Shown: piece after piece, positions 26,707 to 34,910 of the stretch
Numbering within the stretch: position 1 is the stretch's first letter
Layout: each line of letters starts with the position of its first letter
Assembly (NCBI GenBank): GCA_963781305.1
Contig: CAWAFL010000013.1
Span: forward strand, 558,001-622,000
Source of the DNA: DASXMT01 sp963781305
GTDB taxonomy: Bacteria; Actinomycetota; Acidimicrobiia; Acidimicrobiales; RAAP-2
Direction: 5' to 3'
DNA length: 64,000 nt
The notes under the pieces: generated by a model
The model's input: only the letters and a program-made list of their open reading frames with translations
Databases searched by the model: none
What the model was told of the DNA's origin: nothing
Position numbers and translations under genes: made by a program

Positions 26707-27770
26707 GCAGGGAACGAGGTGGCGCCTGGCGCGGGGTGATCGAGGAGTACCGCGAGTTCTTGCCGGTTTCCGACGGTGCCCGGGTGATCACCCTGCTCGA
26801 GGGGGGCACCCCCTTGCTTCCGGCCCCGCGGTTGTCAGAGCGGGTCGGCGCACGGGTGCTGCTCAAGGTGGAGGGGGCAAACCCCACCGGATCGTTCAAG
26901 GATCGCGGCATGACCGTCGCCATCACCAAAGCCGTCGAAGAGGGGGCGAAAGGAGTGGTGTGTGCCTCGACGGGAAACACGTCGGCATCTGCCGCCGCCT
27001 TTGCCGCTCGGGCCGGCTTGACGTGTGCGGTCCTGATACCCGAAGGTCATATTGCGTTGGGCAAGCTGGCCCAGGCCCTAGTGCACGGGGCCACGGTCCT
27101 CCAGGTGCGCGGAAACTTCGACCAGTCGCTGGAGATCGTGCGGGAGCTCGGGGAGCGGGCCCCCGTGACCGTGGTGAACTCGGTGAATCCGTACCGGATC
27201 GAGGGCCAGAAGTCGGGCGCTTTCGAGATCGTCGACGAGCTGGGCGACGCGCCGGACGTGCATTGCATCCCCGTAGGCAACGCCGGGAATATCACTGCCT
27301 ACTGGAAGGGTTATCTAGAGTACAAGGAAGCAGGACGGGCGAGCACGCTACCCAAGATGCTGGGGTTCCAGGCGGCGGGCGCTGCCCCGATCGTTGAGGG
27401 TCATCCCATCGAACACCCCGAAACGGTGGCCACGGCCATAAGGATCGGCAATCCGGCGAGCTGGTACGGGGCAAATTCTGCGGCCACTGAATCCGGAGGA
27501 GGTATTGCAGCCGTCACTGACACCGAGATCCTCGATGCGTACCGGTTCCTGGCCCAAGAGGAGTCGGTGTTTTGCGAACCCGCCTCTGCTGCGTCGGTGG
27601 CGGGGATCCTAAAGATCGGCGTGCCCGCCGACCTGGGGCGCGGCGCCACCGTGGTGTGTGTGCTCACCGGGCATGGCCTCAAAGACCCCGATATCGCCAT
27701 CAGCCAGATATCAGTTCCCACTGTGATCGATGCAGACCTGGGTGCGGTTCTAGACGAGCTCGCACTCTAG
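26703..27770 (+). CDS. thrC: threonine synthase
   Basis: PLP enzyme of 355 residues converting O-phosphohomoserine to threonine. PLP-lysine is Lys66 in GSFKDRGM; CASTGNTSASAAAFAARAG and the PLP-phosphate loop VGNAGNI are visible. Length and sequence fit the short actinobacterial class. GTG start inside the hom stop. Homoserine kinase (thrB), which normally follows in this cluster, is absent, so the phosphohomoserine must come from a gene elsewhere. Confidence 0.96.
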   Translation: MSRERGGAWRGVIEEYREFLPVSDGARVITLLEGGTPLLPAPRLSERVGARVLLKVEGANPTGSFKDRGMTVAITKAVEEGAKGVVCASTGNTSASAAAFAARAGLTCAVLIPEGHIALGKLAQALVHGATVLQVRGNFDQSLEIVRELGERAPVTVVNSVNPYRIEGQKSGAFEIVDELGDAPDVHCIPVGNAGNITAYWKGYLEYKEAGRASTLPKMLGFQAAGAAPIVEGHPIEHPETVATAIRIGNPASWYGANSAATESGGGIAAVTDTEILDAYRFLAQEESVFCEPASAASVAGILKIGVPADLGRGATVVCVLTGHGLKDPDIAISQISVPTVIDADLGAVLDELAL

Positions 27771-28063
27771 ATCCGGCCTCCTTATGGGCCGAGAACCAGC
27801 CTCTGGACGGGCCGTCACCTGGAGGTTGTTGCCGAAGAGCGGCTCAGCGGGTATCATGGTGGCACCTTCGCTTCCACGACATGCCCGGTTGGGCTCGTGG
27901 GCGGGATCCCCTGAAGCGCATGAGTTGGCGCGTGTTCAGCCCGTAGACGGCGTTGGGGGGAGTTGCTGACGAGAGTTCATCTCGGACCATGCACTCCCCA
28001 CCCTGTTTCCCTGGTGAATGGTTCAACCCATTCGCCCACGAGGAAGTCGAAACGAGGAGGGCG

Positions 28064-30151
28064 ATGACTGCCGAACAGCAGCTCGAGCGCTCGGTGTTGG
28101 AAGGCAAGGAGCGAGACGAGCTTCATGCCATTGCACAGGCACTGTCTGTGAAAACCACCACCAGGACGAAGAAGGCGGACATAATCGACGGCATTCTGAA
28201 GGCCACCGGTGTGGCCGTGGATGACGGAAGTGCCGGCAACGGCGATACACCGGGCGGGACCAGCAATGGCTCCGCTTCCGAGGCACCGATCACGGCGAAG
28301 GCGCCGGCCCGGAGGACTCGAGGCTCAGCCCGGTCCGACGGCGCAGTTACGGCCATGGCCACCGATACGGCCGCGGAGACCGCCACCAACACCGATGTCG
28401 ACGGTGACGATTCACCATCGTCGACTCGATTACGCCCGTCGGCCTTGGAGAACGGTGCCGGCGACGACGGGTCGCCGTCCGGTCGAAACGGGAACCGTTC
28501 ACGGTCGCAGACCCGGTCGTCCACGGGCGCCACGTTCGAAGATGGCGACGACGATGCCGAGCCGTCCGAGAACGGGTCGAGAAGTCGGAACGCTGGCGTT
28601 GATGTCCGGGATGCCGATGACGGTCGAACCGGTCGGACGGGGGAGGACGGCCAGGACGACCAGGGTGGACCGGAGCAGGGACGCCGGGAGGTCCAGTCTG
28701 ATCGCGGCGACCGTCAGTCTGGTCAGAACAACCAGGGTGGCCAGGGCAACCAGGGGAACCGTCAGAACAACCAGAGCCGCCAGAACAACCAGGGCGGCCA
28801 GGTCAACCAGGGGAACCGTCAGAACAACCAGAACAGTCAGAACCAGAACAGCCAGAACACTCAGAGTCAGGGCAATCGCCAGGGTGGCGGAGCCGATTCC
28901 GAGCTGGGCAACCGCCGGAGCAACCGGCGTCGTCGAGGTCGCGACCGCCAGGGCGGCGGTGAGCGGGAGCTGCAGGGCGCCGGCGGCGGCCAGGAGCAGC
29001 AGTACCAGGGTGAGCTCATCCCGGTGCGTGGTCTGCTCGACCTCCGGGACGAGGGCTATGGGTTTCTCCGTTGCGACGGGTACCTGCCTTCGAACAAGGA
29101 CGTCTATGTCTCGATCAGTCAGGCCCGTCGTTTCGCCCTCCGGCGGGGCGACTACGTCGAGGGCGCTTGCCGCCCGGCCGGCAATACGGAGAAGTTCCCT
29201 GCGCTGCTGCGCATCGACACCGTGTCGGGGCTCGACCCCGAGGAGGCCCGGAACCGGCCTCGATTCGAGGACCTGACCCCGCTGTTCCCCGATGCCCGGC
29301 TCCACTTGGAGATGCCCGGCGAGAAGGAGAACATGACGGCACGGATCGTCGACCTTCTCTCGCCCATCGGCAAGGGTCAACGCGGGCTCATCGTGTCGCC
29401 GCCCAAGGCGGGTAAGACCACGGTGATGAAGCACATCGCTCACTCCATCGAGGCCAACAACCCCGACGTGCACCTCATGGTGCTGTTGGTGGACGAGCGT
29501 CCGGAAGAGGTCACCGACATGCGGCGTTCGGTGAAGGGCGAAGTGGTTGCTTCGACCTTCGACCGACCGGCTGATGAGCACACCGCGGTGTCCGAACTGG
29601 CCATTGAGCGGGCCAAGCGGCTGGTGGAAATGGGCAGGGACGTCGTCATCATCCTCGACGGCATCACCCGCCTGGCTCGCGCCTACAACCTCGCCGCCCC
29701 GGCCACCGGCCGGATCATGTCCGGTGGTGTCGACTCCGGTGCCCTGTATCCGCCCAAGAAGTTCTTCGGCGCAGCCCGGAACATCGAAGAAGGCGGGTCG
29801 CTTACCATCCTGGCTACCGCTCTCGTGGAGACCGGTTCAAAGATGGACGAGGTCATCTTCGAGGAGTTCAAGGGAACCGGCAACATGGAGCTTCGCCTCG
29901 ATCGCAGGTTGGCTGAGCGTCGGCTGTACCCCTCGATCGACGTGAACGCCAGCTCCACCCGCCACGAGGAGCTCCTCTTCGACCGGTCACAACTCCAGCA
30001 GGTGTGGAAGCTGCGCCGAGTCCTGAACGCCCTGGCCAACGAGGGCAGCGCCGCTGCCGGCCTGGAGTTGCTGATGGACAAGATCCGAACGACCAAGAGC
30101 AATGACGAGTTCCTGGCTGAGATAGCCAAGGGGCCGGCTGCTCCCAACTAG
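28064..30151 (+). CDS. rho: transcription termination factor Rho with N/Q-rich insertion
   Basis: Hexameric RNA helicase that ends transcription; 695 residues against about 420 in E. coli. Order: an N-terminal helical domain (ELHAIAQALSVKTTTRTKKADIIDGIL), about 250 disordered residues, an Asn/Gln/Gly-rich tract around 219-276, the RNA-binding CSD fold from about residue 316 (GLLDLRDEGYGFLR), Walker A PKAGKTT near 445, VDERPEEVTDM, Walker B VVIILDGITR, and the Q/R loops. GAGGAGG sits a few bases before the ATG. High-G+C actinobacteria usually have long insertions here; one this N/Q-rich is unusual. Confidence 0.96.
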   Translation: MTAEQQLERSVLEGKERDELHAIAQALSVKTTTRTKKADIIDGILKATGVAVDDGSAGNGDTPGGTSNGSASEAPITAKAPARRTRGSARSDGAVTAMATDTAAETATNTDVDGDDSPSSTRLRPSALENGAGDDGSPSGRNGNRSRSQTRSSTGATFEDGDDDAEPSENGSRSRNAGVDVRDADDGRTGRTGEDGQDDQGGPEQGRREVQSDRGDRQSGQNNQGGQGNQGNRQNNQSRQNNQGGQVNQGNRQNNQNSQNQNSQNTQSQGNRQGGGADSELGNRRSNRRRRGRDRQGGGERELQGAGGGQEQQYQGELIPVRGLLDLRDEGYGFLRCDGYLPSNKDVYVSISQARRFALRRGDYVEGACRPAGNTEKFPALLRIDTVSGLDPEEARNRPRFEDLTPLFPDARLHLEMPGEKENMTARIVDLLSPIGKGQRGLIVSPPKAGKTTVMKHIAHSIEANNPDVHLMVLLVDERPEEVTDMRRSVKGEVVASTFDRPADEHTAVSELAIERAKRLVEMGRDVVIILDGITRLARAYNLAAPATGRIMSGGVDSGALYPPKKFFGAARNIEEGGSLTILATALVETGSKMDEVIFEEFKGTGNMELRLDRRLAERRLYPSIDVNASSTRHEELLFDRSQLQQVWKLRRVLNALANEGSAAAGLELLMDKIRTTKSNDEFLAEIAKGPAAPN

Positions 30152-30265
30152 ACCAGCTGATCCAAACGGCTCCCGAGTGCCGCCGATCGGCCCGAGCTGG
30201 CATTCCGGTACACTCGCGTCGCCTCGAGACGGCTGGCTCGCTTTGCCGTCACCACTGGAGAGATC

Positions 30266-30484
30266 ATGAAGACTGACATTCATCCCAAGTACGTCGAAGC
30301 CAAGGTTCATTGCTCGTGTGGCAATACCTTCACCACCCGCTCGACGAAGGACGACATCCATCTCGAGCTGTGCAACGAGTGCCATCCCTTCTTCACCGGC
30401 AAGCAGAAGCTGGTGGACTCCGGTGGTCGCGTGGAGCGCTTCCAGCGTCGCTACGCCAAGACCGGCGCTCGTAAGAAGTCCTGA
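30266..30484 (+). CDS. rpmE: 50S ribosomal protein L31 (zinc-binding form)
   Basis: 72 residues, MKTDIHPKY start, cysteines at 16, 18, 36 and 39 (CSC and CNEC) forming the zinc site of the C+ type. It lies between rho and prfA as in mycobacteria. A TACACT -10-like box at 30209-30214 suggests its own promoter. Confidence 0.97.
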   Translation: MKTDIHPKYVEAKVHCSCGNTFTTRSTKDDIHLELCNECHPFFTGKQKLVDSGGRVERFQRRYAKTGARKKS

Positions 30485-30583
30485 GCACGCGGACGTCTGG
30501 CTGCGCATAGGACGCCGACTGCTGGCCGCTGACAAAACGGCCCCCAAGGCGGGCCGGCCCAGCGTGGCCGGTACCCTGAGTCC

Positions 30584-31648
30584 GTGAAGAACGACCGGCT
30601 TCCCCGTCTTGCTGCGGAGTACGAGTCTGTCGTAGAGCAGCTGAACGACCCTGCGACGTCGTCGGACCCTCGTCGGCTGCGTGACCTCTCCCGTCGTCAC
30701 AAGGAGCTGAGCGAGGTCATTGACACCTGGCGGCAGCTGCAGACGGCGGAATCCGATCTGGCCACTGCCCGAGAGATGGTGGCCGACTCGGTCAGTGACG
30801 AGCGGGATCTGGCACGGGCCGAGGTGGACAAGGCAGAGACGGACATCGCCCGACTCGAGGAGGCCCTCCAGCAGTTGCTGGTTCCCCGGGACCCCAACGC
30901 GGGCAGGAACGTAATCGTCGAGATCAGAGGGGCCGAGGGCGGGGAAGAAGCCAACCTCTTCGCCAAAGATCTCTTCGACATGTACACCCGCTACGCGGCC
31001 ATCCGAGGCTGGAAGGTCGAGGTCATGTCGTCCAGCCCGTCGGACCGGGACGGCCTCAACGAGGTCACCTTCTTGGTCAAGGGCGAGGATGCCTGGCAGC
31101 GCCTGGAGCACGAGGGCGGCCCCCATCGTGTCCAGCGGGTCCCAGTCACCGAATCCCAGGGCCGCATCCACACGTCGTCGGCTGCGGTGGCGGTTCTCCC
31201 GGAGGCCGAAGAGGTCGATGTGGCCATTGACCCGTCCGACCTGAAGGTCGACGTCTACCGGTCCACCGGGCCGGGGGGTCAGTCGGTGAACACCACAGAC
31301 TCGGCCGTGCGGATCACCCACATCCCGACCGGCATCGTGGTGGCCATGCAGGACGAGAAGAGCCAGATACAGAATCGGGCCAAGGCGATGATCGTGCTTC
31401 GCTCGCGGTTGCTCAAGGCCGAACAGGACCGTCAGGCCGCCGAAGTGTCCGCGCAACGCCGCAGTCAGGTCGGGGGCGGCGGGCGATCGGAGAAGATCCG
31501 CACTTACAACTACAAAGAGAATCGGGTCACCGACCACCGCATCAAGCTCACGCTGCACAAGCTCGACCGCGTCCTCATGGGCGATCTCGACGAGCTGACC
31601 GACGCGCTGATGGCCGACAAGCGGGGCAGACAGCTCGAAGAGGAATGA
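30584..31648 (+). CDS. prfA: peptide chain release factor 1
   Basis: 354 residues, recognises UAA and UAG. The peptidyl-hydrolysis GGQ motif is at 231-233 (TGPGGQSVNTTDSAVR). The stop-codon recognition tripeptide region (RVPVTESQGRIHTS) and the N-terminal coiled region are present. GTG start at 30584. It overlaps prmC (ATGA), whose product methylates the GGQ glutamine, so modifier and target are co-translated. Confidence 0.97.
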   Translation: MKNDRLPRLAAEYESVVEQLNDPATSSDPRRLRDLSRRHKELSEVIDTWRQLQTAESDLATAREMVADSVSDERDLARAEVDKAETDIARLEEALQQLLVPRDPNAGRNVIVEIRGAEGGEEANLFAKDLFDMYTRYAAIRGWKVEVMSSSPSDRDGLNEVTFLVKGEDAWQRLEHEGGPHRVQRVPVTESQGRIHTSSAAVAVLPEAEEVDVAIDPSDLKVDVYRSTGPGGQSVNTTDSAVRITHIPTGIVVAMQDEKSQIQNRAKAMIVLRSRLLKAEQDRQAAEVSAQRRSQVGGGGRSEKIRTYNYKENRVTDHRIKLTLHKLDRVLMGDLDELTDALMADKRGRQLEEE

Positions 31649-32613
31649 TGCCGGTGGCGACGGAGCTGACGGGCCGCCAGCTGGTGGAAGGAGCGACCTC
31701 ACGCCTGGGTTCGGGGGCCGAGGCACGATGGATCGTCGAGCACGCGTTGGGCGCTGCCGGGTACCCGAGCCCCAGCCTGCTGTCCGTGTCCAGGCTGAAC
31801 GAACTGGTGCCGACGAGCGCGTCCGTCCTGGTCGAGTCCTTGGTCGCCCGGCGCCAGGCCGGTGAGCCATTGCAGTATGTCCTTGGGGTCTGGCCGTTCC
31901 GCACACTGGAGTTGGCGGTGGACCGCCGAGTCCTGATCCCCCGACCCGAGACGGAGCAGGTGGTCGAGGTGGCGCTGGCCGAGCTCCAGCGGATGATGGC
32001 CGAGCGGGTCACTGCCGGCACCGCCAACCGGGTACCTCTGGCCGTGGATCTGGGGACGGGTTCGGGGGCCATTGCCCTGTCATTGGCGGTCGAGGGTGGC
32101 TCCCGCCATGGCGGCCTCGAGGTCTGGGCCACCGATTCGTCCTCCGGTGCGCTCGACGTGGCTCGCGCCAACCTGAAGGCCCTAAGGACCCTGAAGGCCT
32201 CCGGTCCGGATGCTGATCGAGCCCTCCTGGACCGGGTCGGTTTGAGGCAGGGACGGTGGTTCGCCGCATTGCCGACCGACCTGGTCGGGTCGATCGACCT
32301 GTTGGTGTCCAATCCGCCGTACGTGTCGGTGGGGGAGTACCCGGACCTCGAACCTGTTGTCCGAGAGTGGGAACCGAAAGAAGCCCTGGTGGCCGAACCG
32401 AGCAGCGACGGATCGGGGGGCCTGGCCGATGTCGAGACGATCATCGCCGGTGCTCCCCGTTGGATGAGCGGCGATGGCACCCTGGTCGTCGAGCTCGCCC
32501 CCCACCAAGCTGACGCGGCCGCGGCGATGGCGCGGCAAGGAGGCTTTGTCGACGTGCGAGTGGAACCCGACCTGGCCGGTCGCCCGCGTGTCCTGGTAGC
32601 CACGGGACGATGA
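31645..32613 (+). CDS. prmC: release factor glutamine methyltransferase
   Basis: SAM-dependent N5-glutamine methyltransferase of 322 residues that modifies the GGQ of RF1 and RF2. The SAM-binding DLGTGSGAIALSLA and catalytic NPPY (from residue 223) are clear, and the N-terminal helical domain contains PLQYVLG. The helicase-like linker between the two halves is slightly longer than in E. coli. Four-base overlaps on both sides. Confidence 0.95.
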   Translation: MMPVATELTGRQLVEGATSRLGSGAEARWIVEHALGAAGYPSPSLLSVSRLNELVPTSASVLVESLVARRQAGEPLQYVLGVWPFRTLELAVDRRVLIPRPETEQVVEVALAELQRMMAERVTAGTANRVPLAVDLGTGSGAIALSLAVEGGSRHGGLEVWATDSSSGALDVARANLKALRTLKASGPDADRALLDRVGLRQGRWFAALPTDLVGSIDLLVSNPPYVSVGEYPDLEPVVREWEPKEALVAEPSSDGSGGLADVETIIAGAPRWMSGDGTLVVELAPHQADAAAAMARQGGFVDVRVEPDLAGRPRVLVATGR

Positions 32614-33317
32614 CCAGCATCATCCCGGCGGACGACGCTGCTGCCGTCGAGCAGGCCGTCGATGCGTTGGGTCGAGGGGAGGTCGTTGGTGTCCCCACCG
32701 ACACCATCTACGGCTTGGCGGTCGATCCCTTCCGAGCCGATGCCGTGAAACGGGTGTTCGCTCTCAAGGCCCGTCCGGCCGCGGTAGCGCTTCCTGTGCT
32801 GGTCGGGGGATGGGACCAGGTGGAGTTGATCGCCGGCACGCTGCCGCTATCGGCGCGCGACCTGGCGGATCGGCACTGGCCAGGAGCCCTGACGCTGGTG
32901 GTTCCACGCAACCGAGGCTTCACCGCTGACCTGGGAGGCCGCGAATCGCCGCCGTTCACCGTGGGCCTGCGGTGGCCGGATCACCCGGTCATTCAGGCGC
33001 TCTGCGCCCTCGTCGGCCCGCTGGCCGTCACCAGCGCGAATCGGCATGGGGAGGCTCCCTTTACTGCTGCACAGCAGGTGGCTTCGGCTTTTCCCCGGGC
33101 TGACTCCGAGATCGGGGCCCAGGCCCGCTGGGAGATCGGCCTTCAAGAAGAGGAGCTGGCGGATCTCGGGGTCGGGATCGTCCTCGATGCCGGCACCTGT
33201 GACGGGATTCCGTCGACGGTGGTGGAGTGTCGGGGGCCGGCCTCTCGCTGTCTCCGTGAGGGGGCGCTTCCCTGGTCCACCCTCTACCCAGCCTCTCACC
33301 GGCTACCCAGCCTCTAA
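32610..33317 (+). CDS. sua5: threonylcarbamoyl-AMP synthase (Sua5/YrdC/TsaC)
   Basis: 235 residues of YrdC fold making threonylcarbamoyl-AMP for the t6A37 modification of ANN-decoding tRNAs. Motifs: PTDTIYGLA at the N-terminus, KARPAAVALPVLV, LRWPDHP and LAVTSANRHGEAP. The Sua5 C-terminal domain is absent, so it is the short type. It closes the argS-to-sua5 cluster. A 40-bp tandem duplication begins inside its last codons. Confidence 0.93.
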   Translation: MTSIIPADDAAAVEQAVDALGRGEVVGVPTDTIYGLAVDPFRADAVKRVFALKARPAAVALPVLVGGWDQVELIAGTLPLSARDLADRHWPGALTLVVPRNRGFTADLGGRESPPFTVGLRWPDHPVIQALCALVGPLAVTSANRHGEAPFTAAQQVASAFPRADSEIGAQARWEIGLQEEELADLGVGIVLDAGTCDGIPSTVVECRGPASRCLREGALPWSTLYPASHRLPSL

Positions 33318-33367
33318 CCGGCGCGATCCAGCCTCTGACCGGCTATCCAGCCTCTACCAGGCGCGAT
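33288..33367. repeat. 40-bp tandem duplication over the 3' end of sua5
   Basis: CCAGCCTCT recurs at 33288, 33307, 33328 and 33347 with alternating 19 and 21 base spacing, giving two copies of a 40-base unit with a few substitutions. The first copy contains the sua5 stop codon. Confidence 0.75.
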
Positions 33368-33435
33368 CCAGGCCGATCAGCGCTGTTCGATCTAGCGCCG
33401 ATCAGTGCGGACGGTACCCCTTCGGTCACCCTCGG

Positions 33436-33465
33436 TTGACGAAACTGCCGGAACCGGGGGAAACT
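33436..33465 (+). promoter_or_regulatory. weak promoter candidate for the leu/ilv leader
   Basis: TTGACG at 33436-33441 and GAAACT at 33460-33465 are 18 bases apart. The -10 match is poor. If used, transcription would start almost at the leader-peptide ATG (33475). Confidence 0.3.
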
Positions 33466-33474
33466 AAGGGGGAT

Positions 33475-33522
33475 ATGGACACGACGTCCCCCAACTCAGC
33501 CATCGTATTTATTATTGAGTAG
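33475..33522 (+). CDS. branched-chain amino-acid leader peptide (15 codons)
   Basis: MDTTSPNSAIVFIIE then TAG. AAGGGGG precedes the ATG closely. Codons 10 to 14 are ATC GTA TTT ATT ATT (Ile Val Phe Ile Ile), an unusual A+T-rich run in a G+C-rich genome. The stop codon overlaps the first base of a terminator-like hairpin, and a second hairpin with a T-run follows. The operon downstream makes isoleucine and other branched-chain amino acids. This is the layout of ribosome-mediated attenuation, in which stalling at Ile or Val codons prevents terminator folding. The reading is inference from position and codons. Confidence 0.72.
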   Translation: MDTTSPNSAIVFIIE

Positions 33523-33552
33523 GCATACACCCGACCCCGGTGTGTGCCTTTT
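33522..33552 (+). terminator. hairpin A of the leu/ilv attenuator
   Basis: GGCATACACC (33522-33531), loop of seven, GGTGTGTGCC (33539-33548), then TTTT. Ten base pairs with one U-G wobble. It begins inside the leader-peptide stop codon, so a ribosome stalled on the last Ile codons would cover its left arm. Confidence 0.7.
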
Positions 33553-33553
33553 G

Positions 33554-33578
33554 ACCGTCCACAAGGTGGGCGGTTTTT
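33554..33578 (+). terminator. hairpin B of the leu/ilv attenuator (intrinsic terminator)
   Basis: ACCGTCCAC (33554-33562), three-base loop, GTGGGCGGT (33566-33574), then TTTT. Nine base pairs with one U-G wobble directly followed by T residues: a good intrinsic terminator. It is placed five bases after hairpin A, about 290 bases before leuB. Confidence 0.75.
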
Positions 33579-33633
33579 CAATTTCCGGCGTACCGTGAGG
33601 TGCCACCAACAGGGCCACCCACGCGGGCAGAAT

Positions 33634-33786
33634 CACGCAGCACGCAGCACGCAGCACGCAGCACGCAGCACGCAGACACGCAGCACGCAGACACGCAGAC
33701 ACGCAGCACGCAGACACGCAGCACGCAGCACGCAGACACGCAGCACGCAGCACGCAGCACGCAGCACGCAGCACGCAGACACGCAG
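33634..33786. repeat. CACGCAG microsatellite, 21 units
   Basis: Fifteen 7-base units (CACGCAG) and six 8-base units (ACACGCAG) in irregular order, 153 bases in all, between the attenuator hairpins and leuB. All frames stay open on both strands, producing artefactual frames (for example Cys/Ala/Leu-rich on the minus strand). Its copy number is likely to vary between strains. Confidence 0.92.
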
Positions 33787-33869
33787 ACACGGAACAGCGG
33801 AGCAACACCGAAGCGCACCCCAGAGCAACACCACCAGGACGATCCAGTAGAACCAGCACAGAACGGGAC

Positions 33870-34907
33870 ATGACAGACGTGAGCACGTACAAGGTAGGCC
33901 TCATCGGGGGCGATGGCATTGGGCCCGAGGTGGTCGCAGAGGCGTTGAAGGTCGTGGAGGCCTCGGGCGTGGTGCTGGATACCACCTCCTACGACCTGGG
34001 CGCCGATCGGTACCTTCGCACCGGCGAAGTGCTGCCGGACGAGACCTTGGAAGAACTCCGCGGCCAGGACGCAGTCCTGCTTGGGGCGGTTGGGCCGCCC
34101 GTGGGGTCGACGGACGTTCCTCCGGGCACCTTGGAGCGCGGCCTGCTCCTGCGCCTCCGATTCGAGCTCGACCTCTACATCAACATGCGCCCCTTCCTCG
34201 GGGTCCCGGGGGCCCTGGCACCCGACTGTGATTTCGTGGTCATCCGGGAGAACACGGAGGGGACCTATGCGGGCGAGGGCGGCTTCCTCCGCAAGGGCAC
34301 GCCGTTCGAGGTGGCCACCCAGGGCTCGGTCAACACCCGACACGGCGTCGAGCGTTGCGCTCGCTTCGCGTTCGAGCTGGCCAACAAGCGTCCCCGCCGC
34401 CACCTCACCCTGGTGCACAAGACCAACGTGCTGACCTTCGCCGGAGACCTATGGCAACGGGCGGTGACAGAGGTTTCATCTGAATTCCCCGAAGTGACCT
34501 GGGACTACAACCACGTCGACGCCACCTGCATCTACCTGGTCGAGAATCCTGCCCGCTACGACGTGATCGTCACCGACAACCTGTTCGGCGACATCATCAC
34601 CGATCTGGCCGGAGCCGTGGCCGGAGGGATCGGCTACGCCGCGTCAGGCAACCTCAACCCAGCTCGGACGGGACCATCGCTGTTCGAGCCGGTGCACGGC
34701 GCCGCCCATGACATTGCCGGAACCGGCAAGGCCAATCCGGCCGCCGCCATCAGCTCTGCCGCCCTCATGCTCGAGCAACTGGGCGAGACCGACGCAGCCA
34801 GCCGCGTGGCCAAGGCCGTGCGGGACTACATCGTCTCGGCCGCAACCACCCCCGAATCCGTTCTCTCTACCGCCGCCATTGGCGACGCCATCGCAGAAAG
34901 GCTCTGA
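33870..34907 (+). CDS. leuB: 3-isopropylmalate dehydrogenase
   Basis: 345 residues of the isocitrate/isopropylmalate dehydrogenase family: GDGIGPEV at the N-terminus, ENTEGTYAG, LVHKTNVL, the metal-binding TDNLFGDIITDLAG, and FEPVHGAAHDIAGTGKANP with the NAD-selecting region. It oxidises 3-isopropylmalate in leucine synthesis and, in the citramalate route, 3-methylmalate to 2-oxobutyrate. The ATG at 33870 follows the microsatellite by 83 bases. It heads leuB-ilvE-cimA. Confidence 0.95.
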   Translation: MTDVSTYKVGLIGGDGIGPEVVAEALKVVEASGVVLDTTSYDLGADRYLRTGEVLPDETLEELRGQDAVLLGAVGPPVGSTDVPPGTLERGLLLRLRFELDLYINMRPFLGVPGALAPDCDFVVIRENTEGTYAGEGGFLRKGTPFEVATQGSVNTRHGVERCARFAFELANKRPRRHLTLVHKTNVLTFAGDLWQRAVTEVSSEFPEVTWDYNHVDATCIYLVENPARYDVIVTDNLFGDIITDLAGAVAGGIGYAASGNLNPARTGPSLFEPVHGAAHDIAGTGKANPAAAISSAALMLEQLGETDAASRVAKAVRDYIVSAATTPESVLSTAAIGDAIAERL

Positions 34908-34910
34908 TCC

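Noticed and set aside
33496..33834. Minus-strand Cys/Ala/Leu-rich open frames across the CACGCAG array
   Set aside because: They are the complement of a 7/8-base microsatellite that leaves all frames open; no ribosome-binding site or non-repeat sequence.
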